Of a stretch of 64,000 nt of DNA, positions 37,258-49,347 are shown piece after piece. The stretch is from Pteria penguin (taxonomy: Eukaryota > Mollusca > Bivalvia > Pterioida > Pteriidae), in assembly GCA_035048485.1 (NCBI GenBank), contig CM068587.1:51248501-51312500 (forward strand), read 5' to 3'. The first letter of the stretch is position 1. Every line of letters begins with the position of its first letter. The notes under the pieces are model-generated. The model was not told the DNA's origin, did not search any database, and worked only from the letters and a program-made list of their open reading frames with translations. The position numbers and the translations under genes were made by a program.

Positions 37258-37345
37258 CAAAAAAAACCCCAAAAACAAAAACAAAAAAAAAAAACCAAAC
37301 AAACAAACAAACAAAAAAAATAATAATAAAAAATAAAAAAAACAC
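37258..37345. repeat. A-rich simple repeat
   Basis: Low-complexity AAAAACAAAAAC, AAACAAAC and AATAATAAAAAAT tract. The phenylalanine-rich minus-strand frame here is an artefact. From 37350 to 38420 nothing is recognised. Confidence 0.9.
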
Positions 37346-38424
37346 GAAGGAATGGAAACCACTGACTACTCACTTACTGTCTATTCAAGATCTCTCATTA
37401 TTCCCACCGGGATCCAAACCCAACCAATAAACTTATCTGTCATAAACAATGCACGAATATAAAATTCGACAACGGTGTAACAGAAGATTATTTTAACGTC
37501 GTTTTAAAAAAGCTTCTTGGATATATAATCCTAATTTTCACAAATGTGATCAAATTGCCTATCACCAGTCTTGTCCCCCTACATATTTATAAAGGTGCTT
37601 TATACTGTTTGTACATACATGTATCTCGTTTGCTAGACTTCAACCGCAAATAACAACAGATTAAAACAACCAACGTCATAAGAAAAAAATCTTTGTGAAA
37701 AAATCTTTGAAGGGAAAAGCAAAATATATAAATCATGATTAAAATTCATTAAGTCCACATTGCCTGAAAGACCTTTCATCTGTAATATAATCAAGATTTT
37801 TCAATTAGAATCATTCCTGCTTTGTTGCAGACAAAAGGATGCTGCTTGAAGAACAAGAAATAACAAAGGCAATTATTACACAGATATTACCAAAGCAATA
37901 AAGTACGTAGTGATGACTTATGCTTTAAGGCAATTTATCATGATCTACTGAGTTTGACATTAGATGTCAGTAATTCAATATATTTTCTAAATCAAACTCA
38001 TTCATTTCAAATTATCCTTAAAAGCCTTCCGTCGAAATGGAAGTTTAGAAAGGAAAGGGGAAAAAAGAACAGAAAAACGGTAAATTTCACAAAAGTCTAG
38101 TGCATCACATTTTCTTGATGATAACGGAATGGGGTTAATACAGTGAATAAGGATCGGCAGATTTCGCTTGAGTGCAGGTCAATCATGACAAGTCATGATG
38201 GACAGGTCTGAGATATATGGGACATGATAATCAGTAGATCATATGAATTAAAACAAATCAGAGAGTATCAATTAATGGTGGAAATCTATGTGCAGTTTAA
38301 CTTCTGACATCCAGCATAGGACATCGCGTCCTCTTTACATATTTCATGCTAAACAACAATGTAAGATATGAAAGTAATTTGATTCTATTTCATTGCGGTA
38401 CACACACAATATTACACTGGAAGC

Positions 38425-38515
38425 CAGAGATAGGATCAGGTGCCCGATAGAAGTGTCTTCTGTTTGGCATTCGATATCCGCCAAAGATATACAGACAACA
38501 CAAAAAGTTCAACAT
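38425..38515 (-). repeat. Degraded Penelope-like 3' tail
   Basis: On the minus strand GCCAAACAGAAGACACTTC and GGGCACCTGATCCTATCTCTG are a decayed version of the tail module present at 14940 and 23130. No coding part is attached. Confidence 0.45.
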
Positions 38516-38659
38516 GGCACAGACACGATATATGTGGAAAAATGCTTACTGCCACACAACATGAGGGAAATGGTATAGTGGCAATTGACTCAAATCCTCC
38601 ATAATAAACATTTCTATGAACTCAACATTGCAATGAGAAACAATACTTTTCGTTATCTG

Positions 38660-38745
38660 TATGTGTGCGTGTGTGTGTGCGTGCGTGCTTGCGTACAGGC
38701 ATGTTTGTCTGTATGTATGTATGTATGAATCAATCAATCTATCTA
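38660..38745. repeat. GT-rich and TGTA simple repeat
   Basis: GTGTGCGTGTGTGTGTGCG followed by TGTATGTATGTATGTA and ATCAATCAATCTATCTAT short runs. Confidence 0.85.
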
Positions 38746-39589
38746 TTTACATAAACATTTCTGGTCTTTGTGGTTGATGAATTAAAGTAAAGTGAAAAAA
38801 CTTCTCGCCTTTTATCTTTCTAGTTTCCATCCCGGGTGACATACCGAAGAATAGGGTGTACGGAATAAAGTAAGAAATGGACAGACCAAAATGTTAAATG
38901 GCTCGAATCTCGCTACATTCACCTCCAGATTATGCGAAAAGAGAGTAACAAGAACCAGAGATACTTGCAAAACGAGAGTAACAAAAACTAGAAATATTTT
39001 ATGTATTATTTTTCATACCAAAATAAGAAATGTTTTGCATACTGAAGTTTCGAGTCATATTCTATCTAGGTAAAATTTACAAAGATATTTTAAGACTTCG
39101 TGAGAACTTTTGAGAAATTGTCTGCAGGGCACATAATGAAAAGGAATTTTCATTTCTGTAAGAACTAGATTTCAAATCTCAGTCTTATGTCATATTTTCT
39201 AGTTCGACATTTGTTCATCAAAACCATTAATACATGATGAATTACAAATCTTCACTAAATATAAGATATTTCGTTTAATGATGGTAATGATTGTGAGACT
39301 CTTCCATTAACCGATATTCTTCTAGTCTTCCATATCTTATGTTCACTGATTGACGCATTGATAACCTGCATTGTTAAAATTCAGCAATTCAATCTGACAA
39401 TTAATCAATACCCTGTCTTAATCAGCGCAAAGAAATAAAAAACACCCAACAAGTTAAGAAAATGCAACGAAAGATAATACAAGGAACTGAGGAAGCTTCG
39501 GGTAAATAAGAATCCAGCCAGGTAAGGAAGCCAAACTAGGAAGAGGTCAGGTGCCGTGAAGGAGTAAGAATAATACTAGAATACTTTTG

Positions 39590-39812
39590 TTTGTTTGATT
39601 TCACATCTAGATAATGGCATTTAAACAGTGACAACATCTACATGATGCATGGCACAGAATTTAAAACTTATGCAACAAATCCATCCGAAGCAGTTAGTAA
39701 TCTTTTGCGTGTTACATATACCGTTAACTCGGTTTTTATTGCATCAGCTGAAAGACAAGATGTCATCTATCGGACTCGAACCCTGAAAGCCAAGCACCTT
39801 ACTAATGGTATC
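39590..39812 (-). mobile_element. tRNA-derived SINE (family 1), diverged
   Basis: CATCCGAAGCAGTTAGTAATC, TTTTGCGTGTTACATATACCG, GAAAGACAAGA and the GGACTCGAACCCTGA B-box region follow the family 1 order on the minus strand. Confidence 0.65.
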
Positions 39813-40152
39813 AATTTCAAAAATTAAATAGTATAGAAAACAAATCAAAAAGGTTTACGAAACTGTATACTTTTTGGTATTTAAAGGATGAAAATGTCTT
39901 TTTTTTTTCTTTTCAACTCGAGAATTTGAAAAACATGCAAACAGACCATATTGACAAAACAAAGAGAAGAAACGAATAAAATACGTAAAGTAACATTGAC
40001 TTTGAAATAGAGATATACACAAAAGCACGCCACAACATAACACGACCCCTGATAAGGGGAATGACATCCATAAATTTGAATAAAAACGGTACTTTATCTA
40101 ATATCCTATGACAACAGAAATAATACCAAAAATACACTTCCTTTTCAAAGGA

Positions 40153-40424
40153 TTGATTGATTGATTTTTGTTTTACGTCACACTACGAATATTTCACGTA
40201 TATGGTGACGGCATCTGCCTGATGCGGGGCATACAAATTTTGACCTTTGCGACGGACCCATCCGAAGCAGTGAGGGATCTTTAACGTGCCATGCATACCA
40301 CGACACGGGGTCTCGGGTTTTACTGTCTCATCCAAAAAGACATGACACCAGCATGACCTGAGCGGGACTCGAACCCCGGCCTCCCGATCAGGAGTCCGAC
40401 GTGATACCACTAGGCCACGCCGGC
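40153..40424 (-). mobile_element. tRNA-derived SINE (family 1), intact, perfect 15-bp target duplication
   Basis: The complete head-body-tail structure lies on the minus strand: GCCGGCGTGGCCTAGTGG, then GGGTTCGAGTCCCG, then the GTAAAACCC and CACGTTAAAGATCCCTCACTG body, then a CAAT tail. TTCCTTTTCAAAGGA is duplicated exactly at 40138-40152 and 40425-40439. The exact duplication and good structure suggest a relatively young insertion. Confidence 0.95.
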
Positions 40425-41975
40425 TTCCTTTTCAAAGGAATCATAACATAATGTTTCAAAGCTTGAGAAACATAAACGTTGTTCCGTTTATCGATATAAC
40501 TATTGGGAAACACGTCTTGGTTTATTATAAATATATCATTTCTGTCGAGCTTGCAAGAGACTTCGAGCAAAAACATCTATTAAAAAGTGTGACACCAACA
40601 TCTGATGCAGAGATTGATTTGGACCTACAGCTAAACAGCATGACTATATGTCATTAATCATCAAGAGTCAAGTCTGCAGACATATTTTAAGTAGCTCTTA
40701 TAGGCAAGGAAATTCATATATGGAGTTGCACTGCCAAGAATATTCAAAAAGTAATGACACAGACGAGAGTTGTCACAACATGGTTCGTTTTGCGGAGTTC
40801 AACCCTAGTTCATTTTGAAGAGAATAATTCGTCTAAACTTTTGCAATTAAGGACTAGGGGCAATGAACATAGCAATGTTCACAAACGTAAAAAGGTGCAG
40901 TCTTGCATTCGTCCATATTATGAACATAAATCAACACTATGTATTTCTTACAGCTATATCCCTACCATTTCTTCAAAACTTTTTAATTACAAACAGGCTT
41001 TGCAATGTCTAGATATCAAGAAACGTACTCACAACCCTACCACATGTCCATGCTTTTCATCTAAATTCGTTTAGGGTTCTATTGGACATGTTGATACTGG
41101 GGGTGTCAACATCATTAACAATATAATTACCAAAAGCCCATAATTTAGAGAGCACAACTCATTTAATTTGCATAACAATTTCAATATTGGTATCAATTCA
41201 ATGGATAATTTTGTCAGAAAATGGAATTAGACATAAAGACGTGGAATTGAACACGTAGTGTGAATGGGTTAAAAGTGTAAGTTATTTGATGAAATCGCGT
41301 ACTAGTTAACTAAGAAGGAACATGAAGATCCGTCACTCTTCTACATTCGATGACCCAGATATAATAGCAGAACTAGACAGAAACGCAACAAATATTACTG
41401 CCGGTAGACAAAGCCGCAACCAATATTGTATTTATGTGCAAGGCTTACTATTACAATTGCATTTTATAGGAACTTGAAATAAATACAGAAGCTATACCAC
41501 GTATACTCGTTACGTACTCTCTTGGATGAAATCCCGTACAACCATAAATCGGTATTGAGTGCCTATGAAATATGTACTATAGATATTGAGCTCTAGTTGC
41601 CTTACTATTATTAGATTCCTAAATGTCATAAAATCCAAGCAAAGGTCTACTGCAGGTTCCAGCAAATTCTCTACGAACGTCTATCAACCCTTCTTTCAAA
41701 AATGTTACCTACAGTTAAGAAACTCGGTGTTACCGCGTTTTGGATATTAAAATACCCGTAAGACCTGCTAGAAGACTTAAATTTTCAATTATTTTCAAGA
41801 ATAAAATATATGAATTCACGACTTTTCTACTCTTTACAATACTATCGCTTATTATAAACTAAAAACAGACTCTTTAGCATCGTTGATAACGGCTTCCTCA
41901 CTAAGATTCTCTCAGATAGATATATTGTGCTCGGCTATCCGTACCCATCATCTGTTAAGCGCTCTGAAGGTTAAA

Positions 41976-43027
41976 CAAGAGGCCCAAGTGGGCCTATATC
42001 GCTCACCTGAGCACAAAGTGCATATTTACAAGCAAGCAAGAAATTCTGTGCAGGGGTTCTGGAGAGGAAGATGAAAATGTGTCAATCAAACAGAGCCAAT
42101 GGCGGCCATCTTGGATTACGGATCGGCATGAAAAACCTATACTTGGTAGAGGACCTTGAGTACTTACTTTCTATGCAGTTTGGTGAAATTTTGTGCAGTG
42201 GTTCTGGAGAAGAAGTCGAAAATGTGTCAACCAATCAGAGTCAATGGCGGCCATCTTGGATCACGGATCGGCATAAAAAACACCAAACTTGGTTGAGGAC
42301 CTCGAGTACTTACTTTCTATGCAGTTTGATGAATTTCTGTGCAGTGGTTCTGGAGAAGAAGTTGAAAATGTGTCAACCAATCAGAGTCAATGGCGGCCAT
42401 CTTGGATCCCGGATAGGCATAAAAAACACAAACTTGGTAGAGGACTTTGAGTACTTACTTCCTATGAAGTTTGGTGAAATTCTGTGCAGTGGTTCTGGAG
42501 GAGAAGTCGAAAATGTGTCAACCAATCAGAGCCAATGGCAGCCATCTTGGATCACGGATCGGCATAAAAAACACAAACTTTGTAGAGGACCTTGAGTACT
42601 TACTTCCTATGAAGTTTGGTGAAATTCTGTGCAGCAGTTCTGGAGAAGAAGTCGAAAATGTGTCAACCAATCAGAGCCAATGGCGGCCATCTTGGATCAC
42701 GGATCGGCATAAACAACACAAACTTGGTAGAGGACTTTGAGTACTTACTTCCTATGAAGTTTAGTGAAATTCTGTGTAGCATTTCTGGAGGAGAAGTCGA
42801 AAATGTGTCAACCAATCAGAGCCAATGGCGGCCATCTTGGATCACGGATCGGCATAAAAAAACACAAACTTTGTAGAGGACCTTGAGTACTTACTTCCTA
42901 TGGAGTTTGGTGAAATTCTGTGCAGCGGTTCTGGAGAAGAAGTCGAAAATGTAGAAAAGTTAACGACGGACGATGGACGCTGCACTATGACAATAGCTCA
43001 CTTGAGCTACGCTCAGTTGAGCTAAAA
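41976..43027 (+). mobile_element. Rolling-circle-like non-autonomous element with seven 145-bp repeats
   Basis: The left end AAGAGGCCCAAGTGGGCC leads into TATATCGCTCACCTGAGC. The core is a tandem array with period 145-146 bp; the landmark AATGTGTCAA is at 42076, 42221, 42367, 42512, 42657, 42802 and (as AATG) 42948. The right end has GACGGACGATGGACGCTGCAC and a short palindrome GCTCAGTTGAGC followed by TAAAAA. This layout is that of bivalve pearl/HINE elements (family knowledge). It has no transposase. It sits inside the reverse transcriptase relic. Confidence 0.8.
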
Positions 43028-43051
43028 AGCACATGCTGAACTTTTTGATTG

Positions 43052-43160
<109 letters not shown>

Positions 43161-43446
43161 ATTGTACTCGTTGACCAAGTTTTCCAACAAACAATCGGTA
43201 TACCTACGAACATTAATTGAATAACTTTACTGGCAAATTTCTTCTTTTATTCGTTCATAACTGAATTTATGTAAAATCTTCTCTATGTCAACATACAATG
43301 TAACTGACAAAAACCTTTAATTTAACATTCAAATATAATGAAGACGTATTGTCTATAGATACCAAAACATTTGACACATATGTATCCACATTATATCCCA
43401 TATAAAAGACACAAAAGAATCCAGTTCCTGCGTATCGTACTCAATT

Positions 43447-43790
43447 CTTCTACTGGATAGTGACAAAAATGGTAAACTTAATACTAAATCTTCTACTGGA
43501 TAGTGACAAAAATGGTAAACTAAATACTAAATCTTCTACTGGATAGTGACAAACATGGTAAACTTAATACTAAATCTTCTACTGGATAGTGACAAAAATG
43601 GTAAACTAAATACTAAATCTTCTACTGGATAGTGACAAACATGGTAAACTTAATACTAAATCTTCTACTAGATAGTGACAAAGATAGTAAAATTAATACT
43701 AAATCTTCTACTGGATAGTGACAAACATCGTAAGCTTAATACTAAATCCTCTACTGGATAGTGATATAGATGATAAACTTAATACTTAAC
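43447..43790. repeat. 43-bp minisatellite, eight units, derived from a retroelement frame
   Basis: CTTCTACTGG starts at 43447, 43490, 43533, 43576, 43619, 43662 and 43705, with a variant at 43748, all exactly 43 bp apart. Each unit contains GACAAAAATGGTAAACTTAA or a close variant, which encodes the DKNGKLN segment equivalent to DINGQVN in the 22-kb copy. Confidence 0.95.
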
Positions 43791-43849
43791 TAAATGACAA
43801 TCGTGACTATTTCCATTTTCTAATTGTTAACTTTCCACATATTTTAGTT

Positions 43850-44590
43850 ATGTTTCAAGGAACTGATCCTCTTCCCCTCTGACTGTGATCTGGTGTACAA
43901 GCTCAGAAGTATCAAAGGTTCCGAAAATTTCATATCGGCGGGTTATAAAATTCTTAAACGCCTTCGACATCGACAGTATGAAACCGATATCATCGCTAAG
44001 ACCATAGTTCGTGTATTCGGTCCCTCTACAACCCAATGCAGTCTTTTGCTTGGGCGTTGCACGCGAACCCTATGGCGGGTCTTTTCAGAAGAGACAAGGT
44101 CCAGATCCTCGTCCCCTCTGACTGTTAGTCGGGACTCCTATTTATCAAGGATCTAAGCTCGGCTTACATACGGGCAGAGCACGGTTTACTTATGTTGATG
44201 TCGCCGTACATATTTTTGATAGAACATATTATTCTATAAACTTTCCTGTGTGATGAAATTTTATGACCTCTCTTCTTAAGAAACCTGTTGATCCTTGTTC
44301 TCTCTATGGAGGATTATTTATATTTTTTTTAAATGTGTGTCCTTTGATTGTGCTGCTTTTGCGGTGAGAGGGAAGGTGGGCGCCCGTAAACCGGTTAACC
44401 ACACCAATTGAATGACGTATGTTACTTCATTTGACCGTCCTAGGTCGATATTGTAGCTGCAGCACAATCGAATATATTTGTAATGTCGTTTTTCCGTGTA
44501 TATTCTACTATTATCAAGTTTTATGTGCATGTCCTTGGTGATTTTTGTCATACAGTTTTGTCAGATGTCTTCAATTTTATCTTTTGTCAC
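43850..44590 (+). repeat. Family X copy inserted in reverse transcriptase relic
   Basis: 44037-44580 aligns with 12120-12690. Upstream, 43860-44036 carries a second GATCCTCTTCCCCTCTGACTG that echoes GATCCTCGTCCCCTCTGACTG at 44104. Reverse transcriptase sequence stops before it (NFPHI-like piece) and resumes after it (YGVNISQ piece), so the whole block is most simply an insertion. Confidence 0.65.
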
Positions 44591-45609
44591 TTGCCGCGTT
44601 GCGTATGGTGTTAATATTTCTCAAATGATCAGATATGCTCAAATACCATTCTTTCATTTTCCGACGCAAGCTTCTGAGTGAAAAGTTAATTCTAGAGGAT
44701 ACGAAATACTACCTTTGAGTTCGTTCTACAATCCGTAAATTGTATGGTCGCTATAAAGATCTTCTTTGCATTTTTTCGGAATCGAATGTCTAACAGGTAG
44801 ACTTCCATAGTTGAAACCGTTAAACCGTGTGACAATACAGTATCAAAGCGTTTCCTATTTTACTGAGCATATCTGATTGTGACTATTGTTATACTGTTAC
44901 CACTTGATATGACTACCAGTTATGCTAGCTCGAATTATCCTACGGCATCACGGCGGGTGTGACCGGTGAACTGGGGATGCTTACTCGTTCAATGCACCTG
45001 ATTTTACCTCAAGCCAATACATCTAGTATGTGAAGTATAATGGATGTTCAATTCGACTACTTTAAGTTATCGATGTATTTTGCTCGCTACGGAGATTTAA
45101 ATGGATGCTATGGGTTTAATCTGAAAGGATGATGCTATCACAAAGACAAGGTCACAAAATTTTTGTGCTTAAACTGTGACTTCCATTCATGCATTGGTTT
45201 TCTTAACTCAATATCTAACATTCTCAATTAGTCAAAATTTCAAACTTTTTAGTGACTCTATGTAGGGTGGATTCAAATGAAATGTTTTTCTATGATCCAT
45301 GTTCAAAATTCAACCACCGACCTGTCATAAATCAGACGTCGAGACGAAGGCCCTATGACCAAACATAACAAATATAGATAGTAAATCGGAAATCTGAATA
45401 AGCCCTTTAACCAATCGGAGCACAACATATCCCGTAAACAGGTGACAACAAGAATATAAGATTCACTCCTGTAAGCTTCACATAACATGTTACTGAAATA
45501 CAGTAAGGAATGACAGCAGTCATGATACATTATTGTTTAAGAAAGTAAAAATCTAGGATACCGATTCGATGTCCACAAACCGAAATCCAAAAAGGAGCCG
45601 ATACAAGGA

Positions 45610-46125
45610 AATCAAAGAAATTGATGGATGCGTCAAAAAATTGTCAAACTAACGGATAACTTTGCACCTTAATGCTCCAAAATTTATAAGAAAGCATTAA
45701 AAGTTGTGGCTGTATTCATCCTTGATATGGAGTATGAACATTCGCTAGTAAAAACTTCCAAATATATTTTGGTATTTAAAGTTCTAGTTCCTAAGAAAAC
45801 TTGACATTTTAATAAGAATGTGACAAAAAATATTTGTATGAAGTATGATAATTGTCTGTTAAAATTCACTAAAATATGTCCTTTGAATCTAAAGTCTTAT
45901 TGTCTGAGTGACCTTGCCCTTTAAAAATGGCTTTGAGTGACCTTTCTACAAAAGCCAAAATTACCAGTGACAATTATGCGAAATAGGATCAATTCTTCAG
46001 AGCCGCTTAAAGGATATGGGATCGAATGGACGGACACAACAGTAACTAAATGCTCCTCAGAAATTTCAGGGAGCACAAAAAATAATTCTAGCTTATATCT
46101 ACTGGACAAGACACAGAAAAATCAA
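45610..46125 (+). mobile_element. Rolling-circle-like element, TGCTCC family, degraded
   Basis: The left part AATTGATGGATGCG and the GTGACCTTGCCCTTTAAAAATG and GTGACCTTTCTACAAAAG modules lead to GGACGGACACAACAG. They are followed by an imperfect terminal hairpin, ATGCTCCTCAG and CAGGGAGCACAAAAA. It corresponds to the longer element at 50280-51320. 45020-45600 shows only decayed repeat sequence. Confidence 0.55.
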
Positions 46126-46239
46126 TAGGACCAAGTGTGCTTGTATCTCTTGTCCGAATACTCTATCAATTAATGTAGAAAAATTTGCTGTCAAAAAAGC
46201 CAAAATCTTAGTAGAGGTTAAAAAAAAATTTTGTATCCT

Positions 46240-47206
46240 ACGAATTTGCTATATTGATCTAAAGGATTTATCTGCAGTCACTGCAAAAGAAAGAACATAT
46301 AATGTCGGCCAATTTGAACCCTTGGCAGCCATCTTGGATGACGGATCGCGTAGAGAAACACAAACTCAGTAGAGGACCTTATATTCTTCCTTACTATAAG
46401 GTTTATTGGAAATTCAAGTAGTCCATGCGGAAAAGTTGAAAATGTATCAAACAATCAGAATACCTCGCAGCCATCTTGGATGACAGATTGGGTCCTTTAT
46501 TTCAAATCTGGTAGAGGACATGGAGTATGTCTTTCTGTATTCTGTATGATTTGGTGAAATCCCATGTAATAGTTGCAAAAAGAGCTCAAACATGCTTCAG
46601 ACAATCAAATCTTTAGGTAGTCATTATGGTTAGTAGAGCAGGTCGAAAAACACAAACTCGGTAGAGGACAATAAATATTTGGATCCAGTAAGATTTGGTT
46701 ATATTCTTTGCAGTCTTTGCGGAGGAAATTTTAAAATATGTCAGCCATTTACAGCCCTTGACTGGCATCTTAGGTGTCAGATTGGTTAAAAAAACCATGA
46801 ACTTGGTAAAGGACATAGAGTTCTTACTTCCGGTAATTTCTGAAAATTACAGAAGAGATATAGAAAATGTGCCATACAATCAGAGCCCTTTCCAGCCATC
46901 TTTGTTTAAAGATTCTGTCGAAAACACAAACTTAGGAGATTTTGTATGAAATTCTATGTTGCGGTTGCAGGGATAAAAACTTTTCAGTCAATCAGAACTC
47001 AATCAGAGCAGCCATTTTGGTCGAGGGATAGAAACAAATATACAAATTGGTTAAGGATATTGAGAACTTGTTCCAATATGGTTTCGTGAAATTCCATGCA
47101 ACGATAGCATAGAGAAGTGTGAGAAGTATACAGACGGACGAAAAGACGTATGACAAGTCGTGATAAAACTCACTTTCAACAGCCTTTGCTTCAGATGAGC
47201 TAAAAA
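46240..47206 (+). mobile_element. Rolling-circle-like element with diverged ~145-bp repeats
   Basis: GCCATCTTGGATGA-type landmarks near 46330, 46471, 46760, 46896 and 47012 are spaced at roughly 145 bp or a multiple, each followed by AACACAAACT-GGTAGAGGACAT-like words. The right end has CAGACGGACGAAAAGACG and ATGAGCTAAAAAGC. This is an older relative of the element at 41976-43027. Confidence 0.65.
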
Positions 47207-47923
47207 GCAATATATATAAATCACATAATTTCCCATTTCATTTTAAATTAATTACATATACATGCACAACGAAGCGAACCGAGAGTCCAGTGTTTTTGAA
47301 ACAGAATCTGAAATACAGTAATTCTACAGTAATAATAAAAACACTCATTGTTGCGAATTTTCTGCCACTTCATATTACTGTAAGCAGTGTGCTTCACTCT
47401 GGAGGGCTTATAGAGATTTATGAAATGCGAAGTAATTTTATCTGTCATTCAGCAGGACATAATGGATGTTAGATTTTATTTCTGATTTTTCTCTTGGTTA
47501 AGAGATAAACAGAATTCATCCGAGGAGTAGAACCCGGGGCTTTGATTAACCTACAGTGTACTTCAGTGGGATACCAATAGATATCAAGTCCCTAAACGCA
47601 TTCAATTTATTTAATTTAATTTATCAAACATATGCTTTTATTTTAAATTAAAATCAAAATTTTAAACTTTTGATGGTTTTAAGGCTGAAAGAAAGAAAGA
47701 AGCGATTAGTATATAGTTTTCTGATTTCAGTCGGCGTCTCTTTTGTAACAAAATGACCCAGACACAAAATAACCGATCTTCCAGATATTCTACCTTACAA
47801 GGAATATAGGGAAATGTAGAATTACAGGAAGTATGTCTCTCTAATAATCTGCATGTGTTAACAGTTGTTTCATGAAACACTTCCCTGTTTACCTATTACA
47901 TGTATTTTAAACGATTTTATGTC

Positions 47924-48130
47924 GTTAAGAAGCCCATATGGGTCTTTATCGTTCGCCAGAGCACAGTATAAAATTATATTTTTTACACTAGATTAGAGTT
48001 TTTATTTCCAAGTGTTCTGTTCCCATGATAGATATAGACCGAAACCTTGTCATATGTTATGGGATCGTTCAATCAATTTTTACCGCTATCCTAGGCTGTC
48101 AAAAGTCTCGGAGATATCGATAAGAAGTAT
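47924..48130 (+). repeat. 5' fragment of a rolling-circle-like element
   Basis: AGAAGCCCATATGGGTCTTTATCGTTCGCC corresponds base by base, with changes, to the left end at 41979 (shown here as pieces AGAAGCCCATATGGG and CTTTATCG). No right end was found. 47210-47920 holds no supported gene. Confidence 0.5.
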
Positions 48131-48368
48131 AATGTTTCTTTGCATCTTTTATTTCGCCATGATCCGAAGAATTTTATGGGTCAAATTGTCTCTTAGGATG
48201 AAATTTTGGTTCACAATTTTGATCCTGAATCTAAAAAACAAACATGCAATGGATTCACCCTGGCTCACCCCCTCCTAAACAATTTAAGAGAGTATCCTCA
48301 GCTGGGACAGTCATCTTTTTGGGACACCCAGGACTAGAGATATACTTCTATTCCTGATTAAAGTCCAT

Positions 48369-48862
48369 GAAGCCGGTGTGGCCCAGTGGATGAAATGCTC
48401 GGCTCGTGACCTAAACGTCCCGGGTTCGATTCCCGGGTCCAGCGCCATAAACTGAGAAAATACTTAAGTCAAAAATCCAAATTTTTCTGTTCAAAAATGA
48501 ATAACTGGGATTTGGATTTTATCCAGTTTTACTCTATCCATAAATAGAATTAAAACATTCTGCAAGACAATTTATTTGAACGTTTGATAAGGGAATAAAT
48601 TAAAATGAAAAAATTGACTTAAGTATATTCTCAGTTTAAGGCGTCGGACCCCGTCCTGGACACACCGGTGTTCTGTCTTTTGGATGAGAGATTAAAAACA
48701 GGGGTCCCGTGTCACGGTAGGCGTAGCACGTAAAAGATCCCTACTGATTCGGGTGAGTCCGTTGCAAAGGTATAAATTTCTATACAATGCATGAGGCGGA
48801 TGCCATCGCCATATACGTGAAATGACCGTGGAGTGACTTAAAACAATAATCAGTCAATTAAT
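48369..48862 (+). mobile_element. tRNA-derived SINE (family 1) interrupted by a MITE
   Basis: The head GCCGGTGTGGCCCAGTGGAT and GGGTTCGATTCCCG is separated from the body (ACACCGGTGTTCTGTCTTTT, CCCGTGTCACGGTAGGCG, CACGTAAAAGATCCCTACTG) by the insertion at 48436-48650. The near-matching flanks ATTAAAGTCCAT and ATTAATATCCAT look like an aged target-site duplication. Confidence 0.88.
48436..48650. mobile_element. MITE with GGTCC ends inserted in a SINE, 3-bp duplication CCG
   Basis: Termini GGTCCAGCGCCATAAACTGAG and, reversed, GGTCCGACGCCTTAAACTGAG differ at three positions. The inverted repeat extends through AAATACTTAAGTCA. Comparing with uninterrupted SINEs identifies CCG on both sides (48433-48435 and 48651-48653) as the duplicated target. 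It is the same family as 7967-8125, in opposite orientation. Confidence 0.85.
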
Positions 48863-49087
48863 TAATATCCATGTATATTTTTACTTATATTATCATTCTT
48901 TATTATTCTTCAAATACATCAGCATTAAGTTTTTAATAGTCATACTGTTTTATTTCAATAAGATCTCTCAGTTGAATACATATTATCAATCAACACAAAA
49001 ATATGGTGACCGGATCAACCTTTATAAAGGTGGTAAGTGTGCCATGGCCGGAAATAATCTTTGTTTCATTTTGGTCAGCTTCTCATT

Positions 49088-49347
49088 GTTGATTGATTGA
49101 TTGATTATTTTTTACCTCACTCCACGATTATTTCACGTATATGGTTAATGCATACAAATTTAGACCTTTACAACAGACCCTCCCGAAGCAGAGAGGGATC
49201 TTTTACGTGCCATGCCTATCGTGACACGGGACCTTGGTGTTTACTGTCTCAGCCGAAAGACAGAACACCGGTGCGCCCAGGGCGGGAGTCGAACCCGGGA
49301 TCATTCAATCACAAGCCAAGCACCTTATCCACTAAGCCACACCGGCT
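49088..49347 (-). mobile_element. tRNA-derived SINE (family 1)
   Basis: Structurally complete on the minus strand: GCCGGTGTGGCTTAGTGGAT, GGGTTCGACTCCCG, CACCGGTGTTCTGTCTTTCG, CACGTAAAAGATCCCTCTCTG and the CAAT tail. About 20 bp of the tail domain (the GCATCAGGCAGATGCCGTC region) is missing compared with 4823-5092. Flank duplication is not clear. Confidence 0.9.

Noticed and set aside
42071..42876. Overlapping frames of 86-174 codons
   Set aside because: They lie entirely in the 145-bp tandem repeats of a non-autonomous element; the similar peptides repeat in shifted frames.
45303..45530. 75-codon minus-strand hydrophobic frame
   Set aside because: Sits in decayed repeat sequence next to the retroelement tail; no splice context or recognisable domain.
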